A DNA stretch of 24,433 nt from a virus: the IMG/VR virus record IMGVR_UViG_3300042564_002264, positions 1 through 24,433 of that record. One strand, written 5' to 3'. Of this stretch, positions 6,798-11,210 are shown one piece after another (position 1 is the first letter of the stretch; each line of letters begins with the position of its first letter). The notes under the pieces are model-generated. The model was not told where the DNA came from and did no database searches. It saw only the letters and a program-made list of their open reading frames with translations. The position numbers and the translations under genes are program-made.

Positions 6798-7075
6798 CAC
6801 GCCTCTCCCTCTCCATGCTCATCCAATATAATACACGCCTCGCGATGCAGGTTCGCCGCCGCGCTATCGCCCCGAAAAGCCATGTCGCGCAAGTATTGCT
6901 CCGCCATCCGGACAAATCCAAATATCTCCTCGTAAATAACCTCTTTCACATAGAACGCATCGCCATCGTTGCGCCGGACTATATCCGCCAGCAATTCCAA
7001 GAGGCCATCCCGTGCCTCATCCAAGCTATCCGCACCGACATATAAATCCGTGCTAAAAACATACGTCGCAGCCAT
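6797..7075 (-). CDS. Hypothetical protein, 92 aa
   Basis: Begins MAATYVFSTDLYVGADSLDE and continues with a helix-strand-helix arrangement, ending REACIILDEHGEGEA. The first 25 residues (a strand, then SLDEARDGLLELL) resemble small phage proteins with a ferredoxin-like half, but I cannot assign a family. The ATG at 7075 overlaps the preceding stop (TGATG). An in-frame GTG one codon earlier is less likely. Confidence 0.7.
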   Translation of the reverse strand: MAATYVFSTDLYVGADSLDEARDGLLELLADIVRRNDGDAFYVKEVIYEEIFGFVRMAEQYLRDMAFRGDSAAANLHREACIILDEHGEGEA

Positions 7076-7347
7076 CACTCGTCTCCCTCTTCAGCCTCTG
7101 GCCGATAATCCTCAATCATATGCTCCGCTATCTCGCGCCAATTCACATCGCCCAGAAACGCCAAGGCATAATCCAATGCCCAGCCCTCGGCCTGCGCTCC
7201 AATCGTCTCCGATGCCATCTCCAGCAAATACTGGCCCAGATCGTAAGCATCTAAGTCATTGTCGCTGCAATAATCGCCATCGAACATCTCAAGCCGAACC
7301 CGCCATGTCGCGTAATTCGTCCAGCCGTTATACGTCGTGTCAGTCAT
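7075..7347 (-). CDS. Small phage protein, DUF7249-like
   Basis: This encodes 90 residues. The opening MTDTTYNGWTNYATWRVRLE matches a common phage family (Y-N-G-W-x-N-x-x-T-W-x-V-x-L) that I recall as DUF7249. The rest is acidic and helical, with a long DYALAFLGDVNWREIAEHMI segment. The family often appears in early operons with DUF1281-type proteins; its function is unknown. GAGGGG upstream supports the start at 7347, one base after the previous gene's stop. The much longer frame from 7431 is an artefact of an upstream overlap. Confidence 0.8.
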   Translation of the reverse strand: MTDTTYNGWTNYATWRVRLEMFDGDYCSDNDLDAYDLGQYLLEMASETIGAQAEGWALDYALAFLGDVNWREIAEHMIEDYRPEAEEGDE

Positions 7348-7348
7348 C

Positions 7349-7555
7349 TCAATTCCCCTCAACAGCATTAACAATCTCCGCGATAACGTCCGCAGTCGCA
7401 GAACCCGCCTCAAAGCCGCAATAGCCATCATCCTGCAGCTTGTTATGCAGCGCCCCTATCAGCAGATACATAAGCCCCGCCTGTTCAACCTTGCGCCTCT
7501 CCCGCGCCCCGCCCTCGATGACGTTATAAACGTCCGGTTCAAAATCCTTGCTCAT
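7349..7555 (-). CDS. Hypothetical protein, 68 aa
   Basis: Reads MSKDFEPDVYNVIEGGARER, RKVEQAGLMYLLIGALHNKL and ends ADVIAEIVNAVEGN. It is helical, with a hydrophobic GLMYLLIGAL patch that is too short to be a confident membrane span. It overlaps the upstream stop by one base (TGATG). A TTG codon one position earlier is not needed. It is unrecognised. Confidence 0.7.
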   Translation of the reverse strand: MSKDFEPDVYNVIEGGARERRKVEQAGLMYLLIGALHNKLQDDGYCGFEAGSATADVIAEIVNAVEGN

Positions 7556-7833
7556 CAAATATCTCCCTTCGCCTTCGCAATAACCGCCAGTGCTGCGTCT
7601 ATCGCTTCATCATCTAGCGGCCCAAAATCGTCCGCTGCGTGAAAGCCGCGCAAGCAAGCGGTCACTGCCTCCAAAGCCGCCAGCATATCAGGCGCAGCCG
7701 CTATCAATCGCGCATGGGCCTCGGCCTCATCCAGATTAACCCCATACGTCCCGCCGCAATGGGCACGGGCAACATTGCGCCCCCGTGCGTCCATCACTTC
7801 GGTTTCATTCCCAGCGTTCAATCTCCAAGCCAT
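7555..7833 (-). CDS. Small phage protein with ARLIAAAPDMLAAL motif
   Basis: Ninety-two residues. Residues around 40-62 (EAEAHARLIAAAPDMLAALE) carry the A-x-L-I-A-A-A-P-x-x-L-A-A-L motif found in many small phage and prophage proteins. The N-terminal part (MAWRLNAGNETEVMDARGRN, VARAHCGG) is a predicted beta-hairpin, as usual for those proteins. No function is known to me. The start at 7833 overlaps the upstream stop (TGATG); the longer frame from 7875 lies inside that gene. Confidence 0.8.
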   Translation of the reverse strand: MAWRLNAGNETEVMDARGRNVARAHCGGTYGVNLDEAEAHARLIAAAPDMLAALEAVTACLRGFHAADDFGPLDDEAIDAALAVIAKAKGDI

Positions 7834-8141
7834 CACGCCGCCTCCTTCGTCACATAACGGCGGACGGAATCCCATGCCCGTTCAACCTGCTCGGCACCAA
7901 AAAACTCCGGAAACGAAACAACAACGCACTGCGCCGCGCAATCCTCTTCAAACCATTGCGACGATCCCGACCAATACTTAGCGTAATCGCGCATCTCTTT
8001 CGTGATACGGGGAAGCAATTCACGGGCAACCCAGATGCCGCCGTGCGATGCAGTCGAAACATAAATGATACCCTCGGCAATGACTTCTTCGTCCTGCACG
8101 ATGCCCCAAGGGGAAGATTTACCAATCAACGATAACGTCAT
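7833..8141 (-). CDS. DUF7007-like protein, first gene of the left operon
   Basis: The product has 102 residues. The motif SPWGIVQDEEVIAEGIIYVS, then TASHGGIWVARELLP (residues 10-44) is typical of a family I recall as DUF7007, which has a conserved W-G-x-x-Q...G-I-x-x-V-S-T-x-x-H-G-G core. The C-terminal half (DYAKYWSGSSQWFEEDCAAQ) is acidic and helical. The family occurs in phages and conjugative elements and has no known function; the conserved His-Gly-Gly hints at a binding or catalytic site. GGAAGG sits nine bases before the ATG at 8141. It is the promoter-proximal gene, with a candidate promoter at 8199-8228. Confidence 0.8.
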   Translation of the reverse strand: MTLSLIGKSSPWGIVQDEEVIAEGIIYVSTASHGGIWVARELLPRITKEMRDYAKYWSGSSQWFEEDCAAQCVVVSFPEFFGAEQVERAWDSVRRYVTKEAA

Positions 8142-8198
8142 TTAAATTATCCTTCCAATGTCAGTCGGTTGTCAACGTCACATTGCAACCTATCGCCA

Positions 8199-8228
8199 GT
8201 CATAGTTTATCGGATTTACATATGTCAA
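8199..8228 (-). promoter_or_regulatory. Candidate promoter for the left early operon
   Basis: Read on the minus strand, TTGACA (8228-8223) is followed after 18 bases by TATGAC (8204-8199), a reasonable sigma-70 match about 60 bases before the first start codon at 8141. A second TTGACA (8175-8170) with GATAAT 18 bases further on would place the transcript start almost on the ATG, so it is less likely. The boxes are seen; activity is inferred. Confidence 0.5.
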
Positions 8229-8283
8229 CATCAAAACGACAACAAAAATGCAATCCATCAATTAAACCGATAAAATACCAAAA

Positions 8284-8656
8284 TGTCACGGATTTGCCTA
8301 AAAATGTCACGGAAAGCGTGACAAGCAAGTCATTGATACTAAACGATATTATTAGGGCCGATTCGGACCTGTGACAAGTTTGTGACAGATATGTCGTTGT
8401 TTTTATTAGATAATCCGGAAAATGTCACAGAAACGGGGAAAAGATAGCCCTATATATATCCCCCTCCCCTGTATACACTATGTATACACTTATTTTTTCA
8501 TGGGGTTGTATATATATAAATATCGTTACATTTATAAATATATATAAAAAAGGGCGGTTTTCAGCCGTTTTTTCTGTCACATCGTCGTGACATTTTTAAA
8601 AAATCCGTGACAAATCACCCTCAAACCCGCAGAAATCCTAGGGTTTTTCTGTGACA
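8284..8656. repeat. Array of ten GTGACA/TGTCAC boxes, candidate origin or operator
   Basis: Ten exact copies of TGTCAC or its complement GTGACA occur in 373 bases, starting at 8284, 8305, 8318, 8371, 8382, 8423, 8575, 8587, 8607 and 8651. By chance about 0.2 would be expected. The wider consensus is roughly YYGTGACATTT. Some copies form inverted pairs (TGTCAC-7-GTGACA at 8305-8323; TGTCAC-6-GTGACA at 8575-8592). Others are direct pairs 11, 20 or 21 bases apart, about one or two helical turns. Between the left six and right four copies lies an AT-rich segment (about 8449-8550) with TATATA runs and GTATACACT twice. Iterons plus an AT-rich block are typical of replication origins; an operator array is the alternative. 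Confidence 0.75.
8449..8550. other. AT-rich segment with TGTATACACT repeats, possible unwinding element
   Basis: Within this stretch GTATACACT occurs twice (8471-8479 and 8482-8490), and TATATATATAAATAT is followed by TTTATAAATATATATA. The base content contrasts strongly with the GC-rich genes either side. It sits between the two groups of GTGACA boxes. The sequence is what a duplex-unwinding region or a set of AT-hook targets would look like. A weak hairpin with a T run follows at about 8548-8572. No gene is seen. Confidence 0.45.
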
Positions 8657-8668
8657 TTGCCAAAAAAC

Positions 8669-8765
8669 CGCGCCTTCCTATCTAATTCAACCAATAGCGT
8701 CAGCAATTGCCAACCTATGCCAGCAATCAGGATCGGCTGGACGCGCCTTCCTATGTAATTCAACC
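8669..8765. repeat. 24-bp direct repeat, two copies 73 bp apart
   Basis: The first copy at 8669-8692 and the second at 8742-8765 agree at 23 of 24 positions. Both begin CGCGCCTTCCTAT, then C or G, and end TAATTCAACC. Nothing coding overlaps either copy. They lie between the last GTGACA box and the terminator of the second early operon. Repeats of this kind can be regulator sites, recombination junctions or remnants of duplication; the sequence does not decide between these. Confidence 0.7.
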
Positions 8766-8792
8766 CAAGCGGTCGGTCGGTGGCGGGCAAAT

Positions 8793-8816
8793 AAAAAGGG
8801 GAGCCGAAGCCCCCCT
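8793..8816 (-). terminator. Intrinsic terminator of the second early operon
   Basis: On the minus strand AGGGGGGC-TTCG-GCTCCCCT forms a stem of eight pairs (one mismatch) capped by the extra-stable TTCG tetraloop, followed at once by TTTTTATTT. It sits just after the stop codon of the last gene of the 10519-8821 operon. This is a textbook factor-independent terminator and separates the two early operons. Confidence 0.85.
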
Positions 8817-8820
8817 GATT

Positions 8821-9111
8821 TCAGTTATAGATTAGATTGGGACAGGGCGGGAATGATTGCCAAGGGTTGCCTTGGAATGCTGGTCTGTCCGCTTCCATCC
8901 AGCAAGCGCCATAGGAGCCATGCTCAACGCTCTGACGGGTGTATCTGGTATCGAGGGATAGCCACAGGTCTTTGATGCGCTCACGCACCTCCTGAGGGGC
9001 TTCACGGGCGCGGGCGGAAAGCTCTATCATCACTTCCTCTAGGTTGTCGCCTTCGACCGATAGCGGGCGATACTTGCCCAGAAAATAGATTGTGCCGATG
9101 TAGTGCGTCAT
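8821..9111 (-). CDS. Hypothetical protein, 96 aa
   Basis: Begins MTHYIGTIYFLGKYRPLSVE, a predicted strand pair, then a helix (GDNLEEVMIELSARAREAPQ), and a C-terminal part rich in Trp, Pro and Cys (CWMEADRPAFQGNPWQSFPP). It resembles small beta-alpha-beta phage proteins but has no motif I can name. It is the last gene of the operon, overlaps the previous one by ATGA, and is followed immediately by the terminator. Confidence 0.75.
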   Translation of the reverse strand: MTHYIGTIYFLGKYRPLSVEGDNLEEVMIELSARAREAPQEVRERIKDLWLSLDTRYTRQSVEHGSYGACWMEADRPAFQGNPWQSFPPCPNLIYN

Positions 9112-9335
9112 GCTGCCACCTCCTCGAATAGATGGTCGGCTGGTTGCCCGTGCCGGAAGTAATTCGGCTCGGAGCCTTCACGCTCGACGCGCACGAATCG
9201 TTCATAGTTATCTGCCTTGCTCATGCGGAGCGCATAGTCCCGCGCATCAGCGAACCAACGGAAGGCGGCACGTTCGCGCCATTCGCCTTGAAAGCCAGCG
9301 TCCTGATGGCTCACAACGTAGTGCAGCGCGCTCAT
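9108..9335 (-). CDS. Hypothetical protein, 75 aa
   Basis: Reads MSALHYVVSHQDAGFQGEWR, ERAAFRWFADARDYALRMSK, ending YFRHGQPADHLFEEVAA. The first two-thirds suggest a strand-helix-strand unit, with AFRWFADARDYALRMS as the helix. This resembles small phage proteins that place an F-x-D-A-x-x-Y-A helix after a strand. ATGA overlaps exist on both sides. The function is unknown. Confidence 0.75.
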   Translation of the reverse strand: MSALHYVVSHQDAGFQGEWRERAAFRWFADARDYALRMSKADNYERFVRVEREGSEPNYFRHGQPADHLFEEVAA

Positions 9336-9586
9336 GCTGCGCCTCCTATCTTGATGGGTTCCCAGTCCGTGCCGTCATGCTCCAAGATGCTGTAAACATC
9401 CTCGCGATGATAGGCTCGCGTATCGGGTTCGGATTGGCGCAGGGTTGAAAGCGTCATGGCAACAAGCGTGTTCCAAAGGCTGTCATCCTCTATTGTCTCG
9501 CCGTTCAGCGTCCCGACGATTTCATAGTCGCAATCGTCCCCGCAGCGCTGCCAAGCGAACGTGATATAGTTTGGGTAACGTGTCAT
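9332..9586 (-). CDS. Hypothetical protein, 84 aa
   Basis: Begins MTRYPNYITFAWQRCGDDCD, with two cysteines at 15 and 19, then YEIVGTLNGETIEDDSLWNT and a C-terminal strand region ending EPIKIGGAA. GGAAGGG lies about eight bases upstream of the ATG at 9586. A 67-base spacer separates it from the small membrane peptide gene before it. I do not recognise the family. Confidence 0.7.
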   Translation of the reverse strand: MTRYPNYITFAWQRCGDDCDYEIVGTLNGETIEDDSLWNTLVAMTLSTLRQSEPDTRAYHREDVYSILEHDGTDWEPIKIGGAA

Positions 9587-9625
9587 ATTGATTTCCCTTC
9601 CTTGTTGGCGCTAGTGCCAGCCTCG

Positions 9626-9643
9626 GCGCGGATTGCTCCGCGC
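9626..9643 (-). other. Perfect GC-rich hairpin in an intergenic gap
   Basis: GCGCGGA-TTGC-TCCGCGC on the plus strand (and its complement on the minus strand) gives a perfect seven-pair stem with a four-base loop. It lies in the 67-base gap between the stop at 9654 and the start at 9586. No T run follows on the minus strand, so it is more likely an mRNA stability or processing element than a terminator. Confidence 0.55.
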
Positions 9644-9653
9644 TCCGGTGGTG

Positions 9654-9752
9654 CTAGTCTCCCCTGATGGTGTGCTTCATAGCCAGAACAATTATGAACA
9701 GGACGCCCCAGAAGAACGATATAATCCCGATGTGGCTGAGATAGGCAATCAT
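9654..9752 (-). CDS. Single-span membrane peptide, 32 aa
   Basis: A tiny gene beginning MIAYLSHIGIISFFWGVLFI and ending AMKHTIRGD. Residues 2-24 are a confident transmembrane helix with positive residues at the C-terminal side, so the N-terminus is likely outside. Its ATG overlaps the previous gene's stop (ATGA), which is the main sign that it is translated. It could insert in the host inner membrane as an early host-takeover or exclusion factor; nothing shows which. It is too early in the genome to call a holin. Confidence 0.6.
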   Translation of the reverse strand: MIAYLSHIGIISFFWGVLFIIVLAMKHTIRGD

Positions 9753-9985
9753 GCGATGCGCTCCGCGTCCAGCTGGCAGGCGTCAATGAAGCGCTTGTGG
9801 TCGAACCTTGAATTGTCGTTCCGCAGCTTCTCGGCGAGCCTGTGGGCGATTGTGTAGGTCGCCAGTCGTTCGCCGGATAGGATTGCCTTAGCTCTATCTG
9901 ACAGGTTGTCGGATTGCTCCTGCGCGATTTCGCGGCGAACCTGCGCGATGGTGTCGGCAATCAATACATAATCTTTGCGTGTCAT
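9749..9985 (-). CDS. Small phage protein of the MTRKDYxLIA type
   Basis: Seventy-eight residues. The opening MTRKDYVLIADTIAQVRREI and the closing SRFDHKRFIDACQLDAERIA fit a family seen in many phages and prophages, where M-T-R-K-D-Y-x-x-I-A-x-x-I at the start pairs with F-D-x-x-R-F-x-x-A-C at the end. The family is helical with unknown function. The start at 9985 overlaps the upstream stop (ATGA); the longer frame from 10174 would run through two other genes. Confidence 0.8.
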   Translation of the reverse strand: MTRKDYVLIADTIAQVRREIAQEQSDNLSDRAKAILSGERLATYTIAHRLAEKLRNDNSRFDHKRFIDACQLDAERIA

Positions 9986-10083
9986 TGTGTGGCTCCAGTC
10001 ATTGCATAAAGGTTGGCGGTGATTACTATCAGGGCGAAGAGGCCCAAGCGGATTGCTAGGTGCAGCTGTCCGTCGGTCATCAT
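9982..10083 (-). CDS. Single-span membrane peptide, 33 aa
   Basis: Begins MMTDGQLHLAIRLGLFALIV and ends YAMTGATQ. Residues 8-28 form one hydrophobic helix. The first ATG overlaps the previous stop (ATGA), and its own stop overlaps the next gene's ATG in the same way, so it is part of the coupled chain. It is similar in size and position to the 32-residue peptide downstream, but the two share no obvious sequence. The function is unknown. Confidence 0.6.
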   Translation of the reverse strand: MMTDGQLHLAIRLGLFALIVITANLYAMTGATQ

Positions 10084-10331
10084 GCGTCCTCCCGCTCGAC
10101 TCGATAGAAGCAGTATCCGTCATCCTTCGCGCTGCGGGCCATCGTGTATTCGACGCGCTCGTCGCCGCTGTCATCCATCAGGATAAGCATCAGCTTCTCA
10201 GCTGCTAGGGCGTGAGCGTCCTCGACGTTCAGCTCGTAGGGATAGGGGATTGTCACCTGACGCGCCCCGTTCGTTGCCTTGATGCGCGAGCCTCGCGTGT
10301 CGGTCGGGCCTTGATAGCGTGTCCGTATCAT
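10080..10331 (-). CDS. Small phage protein with TRGSRIKA motif
   Basis: Eighty-three residues. The start MIRTRYQGPTDTRGSRIKAT carries the T-x-x-R-G-S-R-I-K-A motif shared by a family in many phages of Proteobacteria, followed by a predicted helix (VEDAHALAAEKLMLILMDDS) and a strand-rich end GYCFYRVEREDA. The Arg/Lys-rich motif suggests nucleic-acid contact, but no function is established as far as I know. The ATG at 10331 overlaps the upstream stop by one base. Confidence 0.8.
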   Translation of the reverse strand: MIRTRYQGPTDTRGSRIKATNGARQVTIPYPYELNVEDAHALAAEKLMLILMDDSGDERVEYTMARSAKDDGYCFYRVEREDA

Positions 10332-10519
10332 CAGTTGAGCCCCTTCATTGCAGCGCCAGTGTGAAGCGCGTCCTCGGCATCGCTGGTGTAATAGGCGATT
10401 GCCTCCTCCCGCGCTGGTGATAGGTCGGGCAGCGTTACCCGATACTCTTCCCAATCCCGCGAGTAGGTGGCCTTGCAGCCGATAGCCTTAAGCTGGGCCA
10501 GTGTTTGCTTGATGCTCAT
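10331..10519 (-). CDS. Small phage protein, first gene of the second early operon
   Basis: Sixty-two residues: MSIKQTLAQLKAIGCKATYS, then WEEYRVTLP, then AREEAIAYYTSDAEDALHTG. The pattern (helix ending L-K-A-x-G-C, strand with E-x-R-V, then E-A-x-A-Y-Y-T-x-D-x-x-D-A-L) is one I have seen in many phage early regions. It probably forms a small helix-strand-helix fold of unknown function. AAGGA lies eight bases before the ATG. It is the promoter-proximal gene. Confidence 0.8.
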   Translation of the reverse strand: MSIKQTLAQLKAIGCKATYSRDWEEYRVTLPDLSPAREEAIAYYTSDAEDALHTGAAMKGLN

Positions 10520-10588
10520 GTTGTGTTTCCTTAGAACTGTGGCGGGCAGTGAGCCGCGCCGTTGATGATAGGCTAAAAGCCTTCCCCG

Positions 10589-10616
10589 TAAATAATAGTG
10601 TCAGCGCGTATGTCAA
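10589..10616 (-). promoter_or_regulatory. Candidate promoter for the second early operon
   Basis: On the minus strand a perfect TTGACA (10616-10611) precedes the operon. The best-spaced second box, TATTTA (16 bases on, 10594-10589), is weak. A better box, TATTAT (10597-10592), is only 13 bases away. The location, some 70 bases before the start at 10519, is sensible. A phage regulator may compensate for the poor second box. Confidence 0.4.
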
Positions 10617-10789
10617 CAGCATTGTCATCAGGTGCGCCATCGGTTCGTCGCATTGTGTCATCATCTCACCGCGCAGGGATGCAATCGCTTTGCAATCGCA
10701 GGCGGAGGCACTGCCTCGACCGCCAGAAATCAGAGCAGGTCGGCCCCAGCTGCAGCCAGACACCCCCACCCACCCAGTTTGCCCAGCTT

Positions 10790-10818
10790 GTGGGTATTTT
10801 ATATCTATATATACCCAC
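10790..10818. promoter_or_regulatory. Inverted repeat GTGGGTAT / ATACCCAC
   Basis: Two eight-base arms match perfectly and flank a 13-base spacer rich in TATA sequence. Arm centres are 21 bases apart, two turns of DNA, as for operators bound by dimeric regulators. As RNA it would be a hairpin with a large loop. It sits between the divergent early and late operons, where a switch would be expected. Confidence 0.45.
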
Positions 10819-10912
10819 TCAGCCTCACATTTTCCGCCAAAACAGTTTGCCTTCTTGGCCGACCCCCCATCCCCTGATATTGCAGCTGAACCGGGGGCTT
10901 GTTTTTTATGGG

Positions 10913-10926
10913 TTTAAAATTTTAAA
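10913..10926. promoter_or_regulatory. Perfect AT palindrome TTTAAAATTTTAAA
   Basis: A 14-base perfect palindrome made only of A and T, a few bases upstream of TATAAG (10935-10940) and of the structured leader. It could be part of a late promoter, or a site for an AT-rich-DNA binder such as the AT-hook protein encoded at 5134-5400 or host H-NS-type proteins. Palindromy in such low-complexity DNA is weak evidence. Confidence 0.3.
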
Positions 10927-10952
10927 TTTTGGGTTATAAGCATGTGGCGTGG

Positions 10953-10975
10953 GTGCGCGTGGGACTACAGCGCAC
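10953..10975 (+). other. Hairpin just upstream of the hammerhead
   Basis: GTGCGC (10953-10958) pairs with GCGCAC (10970-10975) across an 11-base loop, six perfect GC-rich pairs. It is the first of a series of stems in the late leader RNA. It may insulate the ribozyme's folding from upstream sequence. Confidence 0.45.
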
Positions 10976-10984
10976 ATCTAGCCC

Positions 10985-11048
10985 GGAACTTGAAACGCCT
11001 GATGATTGCCTGAGATGGCATGAAACCAAGAATGGTCGCGTGGAGTCC
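10985..11048 (+). ncRNA. Hammerhead self-cleaving ribozyme, type I
   Basis: Every core element of the hammerhead is present in order. Stem I 5' arm is ACGC (10995-10998). The core CTGATGA follows (10999-11005). Stem II pairs 11007-11010 TGCC with 11017-11020 GGCA, with loop TGAGAT. GAA is at 11022-11024. Stem III pairs ACCA (11025-11028) with TGGT (11033-11036), with loop AGAA. The cleavage base is C11037, then the stem I 3' arm GCGT (11038-11041). Stem I extends beyond an internal loop (TGAA/GG) through GGAACT with AGTCC (one bulge), as expected for loop-loop contacts with stem II. Cleavage is predicted between 11037 and 11038. One oddity is that the first stem II pair is a T-T mismatch (11006/11021) where G-C is usual. 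It lies upstream of the terminase operon on the coding strand. Confidence 0.85.
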
Positions 11049-11082
11049 TCCGATCCGGGGAACAACTGAGGACCTGATCCCC
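11045..11082 (+). other. Hairpin or pseudoknot after the ribozyme
   Basis: GTCCTC (11045-11050) pairs perfectly with GAGGAC (11068-11073). GGGGA in its loop (11057-11061) is complementary to TCCCC just downstream (11078-11082), so an H-type pseudoknot is possible. The first arm overlaps the outer part of hammerhead stem I (11044-11048), so the two folds compete. This structure could form after cleavage and protect the new 5' end. CACATTTTTAA follows, but the T run is weak as a terminator. Confidence 0.5.
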
Positions 11083-11104
11083 ACATTTTTAACCCGCGCC
11101 TACA

Positions 11105-11124
11105 CCCCCCCCCCCGGGGGGGGG
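11105..11124. other. C11G9 homopolymer palindrome
   Basis: Eleven C are followed directly by nine G, the most extreme low-complexity block in the window. It could fold as a very stable hairpin in RNA or DNA, and lies 86 bases before the first late start codon. It may equally be an assembly or library artefact joining two fragments. No gene crosses it. Confidence 0.6.
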
Positions 11125-11210
11125 CCGCCCTGATATGACCCCCCTTTGTTTTGATCTGCGGTTCCATAAAAATTTATATATTGTTTTAACTTGGATGATG
11201 ATTATAAAGG

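Larger units (their letters stand above)
10520..10952. other. Non-coding divergent control region
   Basis: No convincing gene lies between the leftward start at 10519 and the structured leader beginning at 10953. It holds a possible minus-strand promoter, a GTGGGTAT inverted repeat, a GGGGGC-then-T6 stretch near 10893-10907 without a good stem, and a perfect AT palindrome. Frames on both strands are short, lack ribosome sites and cross these elements. Late promoters for the rightward operon must lie here or just downstream; the clearest AT-rich box is TATAAG at 10935-10940. Confidence 0.6.

Noticed and set aside
8148-8175. Second TTGACA box with GATAAT close to the start at 8141
   Set aside because: The transcript would begin at or inside the start codon and lose the ribosome site. 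Kept only as a secondary possibility.
8183-8374. Possible plus-strand gene of 63 codons in the AT-rich region
   Set aside because: Its NVTD, NVTE and SVTS residues are just the GTGACA boxes in translation. It has no ribosome site and its composition differs from all genes here, so non-coding repeat DNA is more likely.
10488-10769. Minus-strand frame with a hydrophobic segment before the second early operon
   Set aside because: It would run through the candidate promoter and overlap the start of the first gene by 32 bases, and it lacks a ribosome site.
10549-10939. Three overlapping plus-strand frames in the divergent control region
   Set aside because: All lack ribosome sites, read through inverted repeats and low-complexity DNA, and have Pro/Ser/Arg-rich shadow composition.
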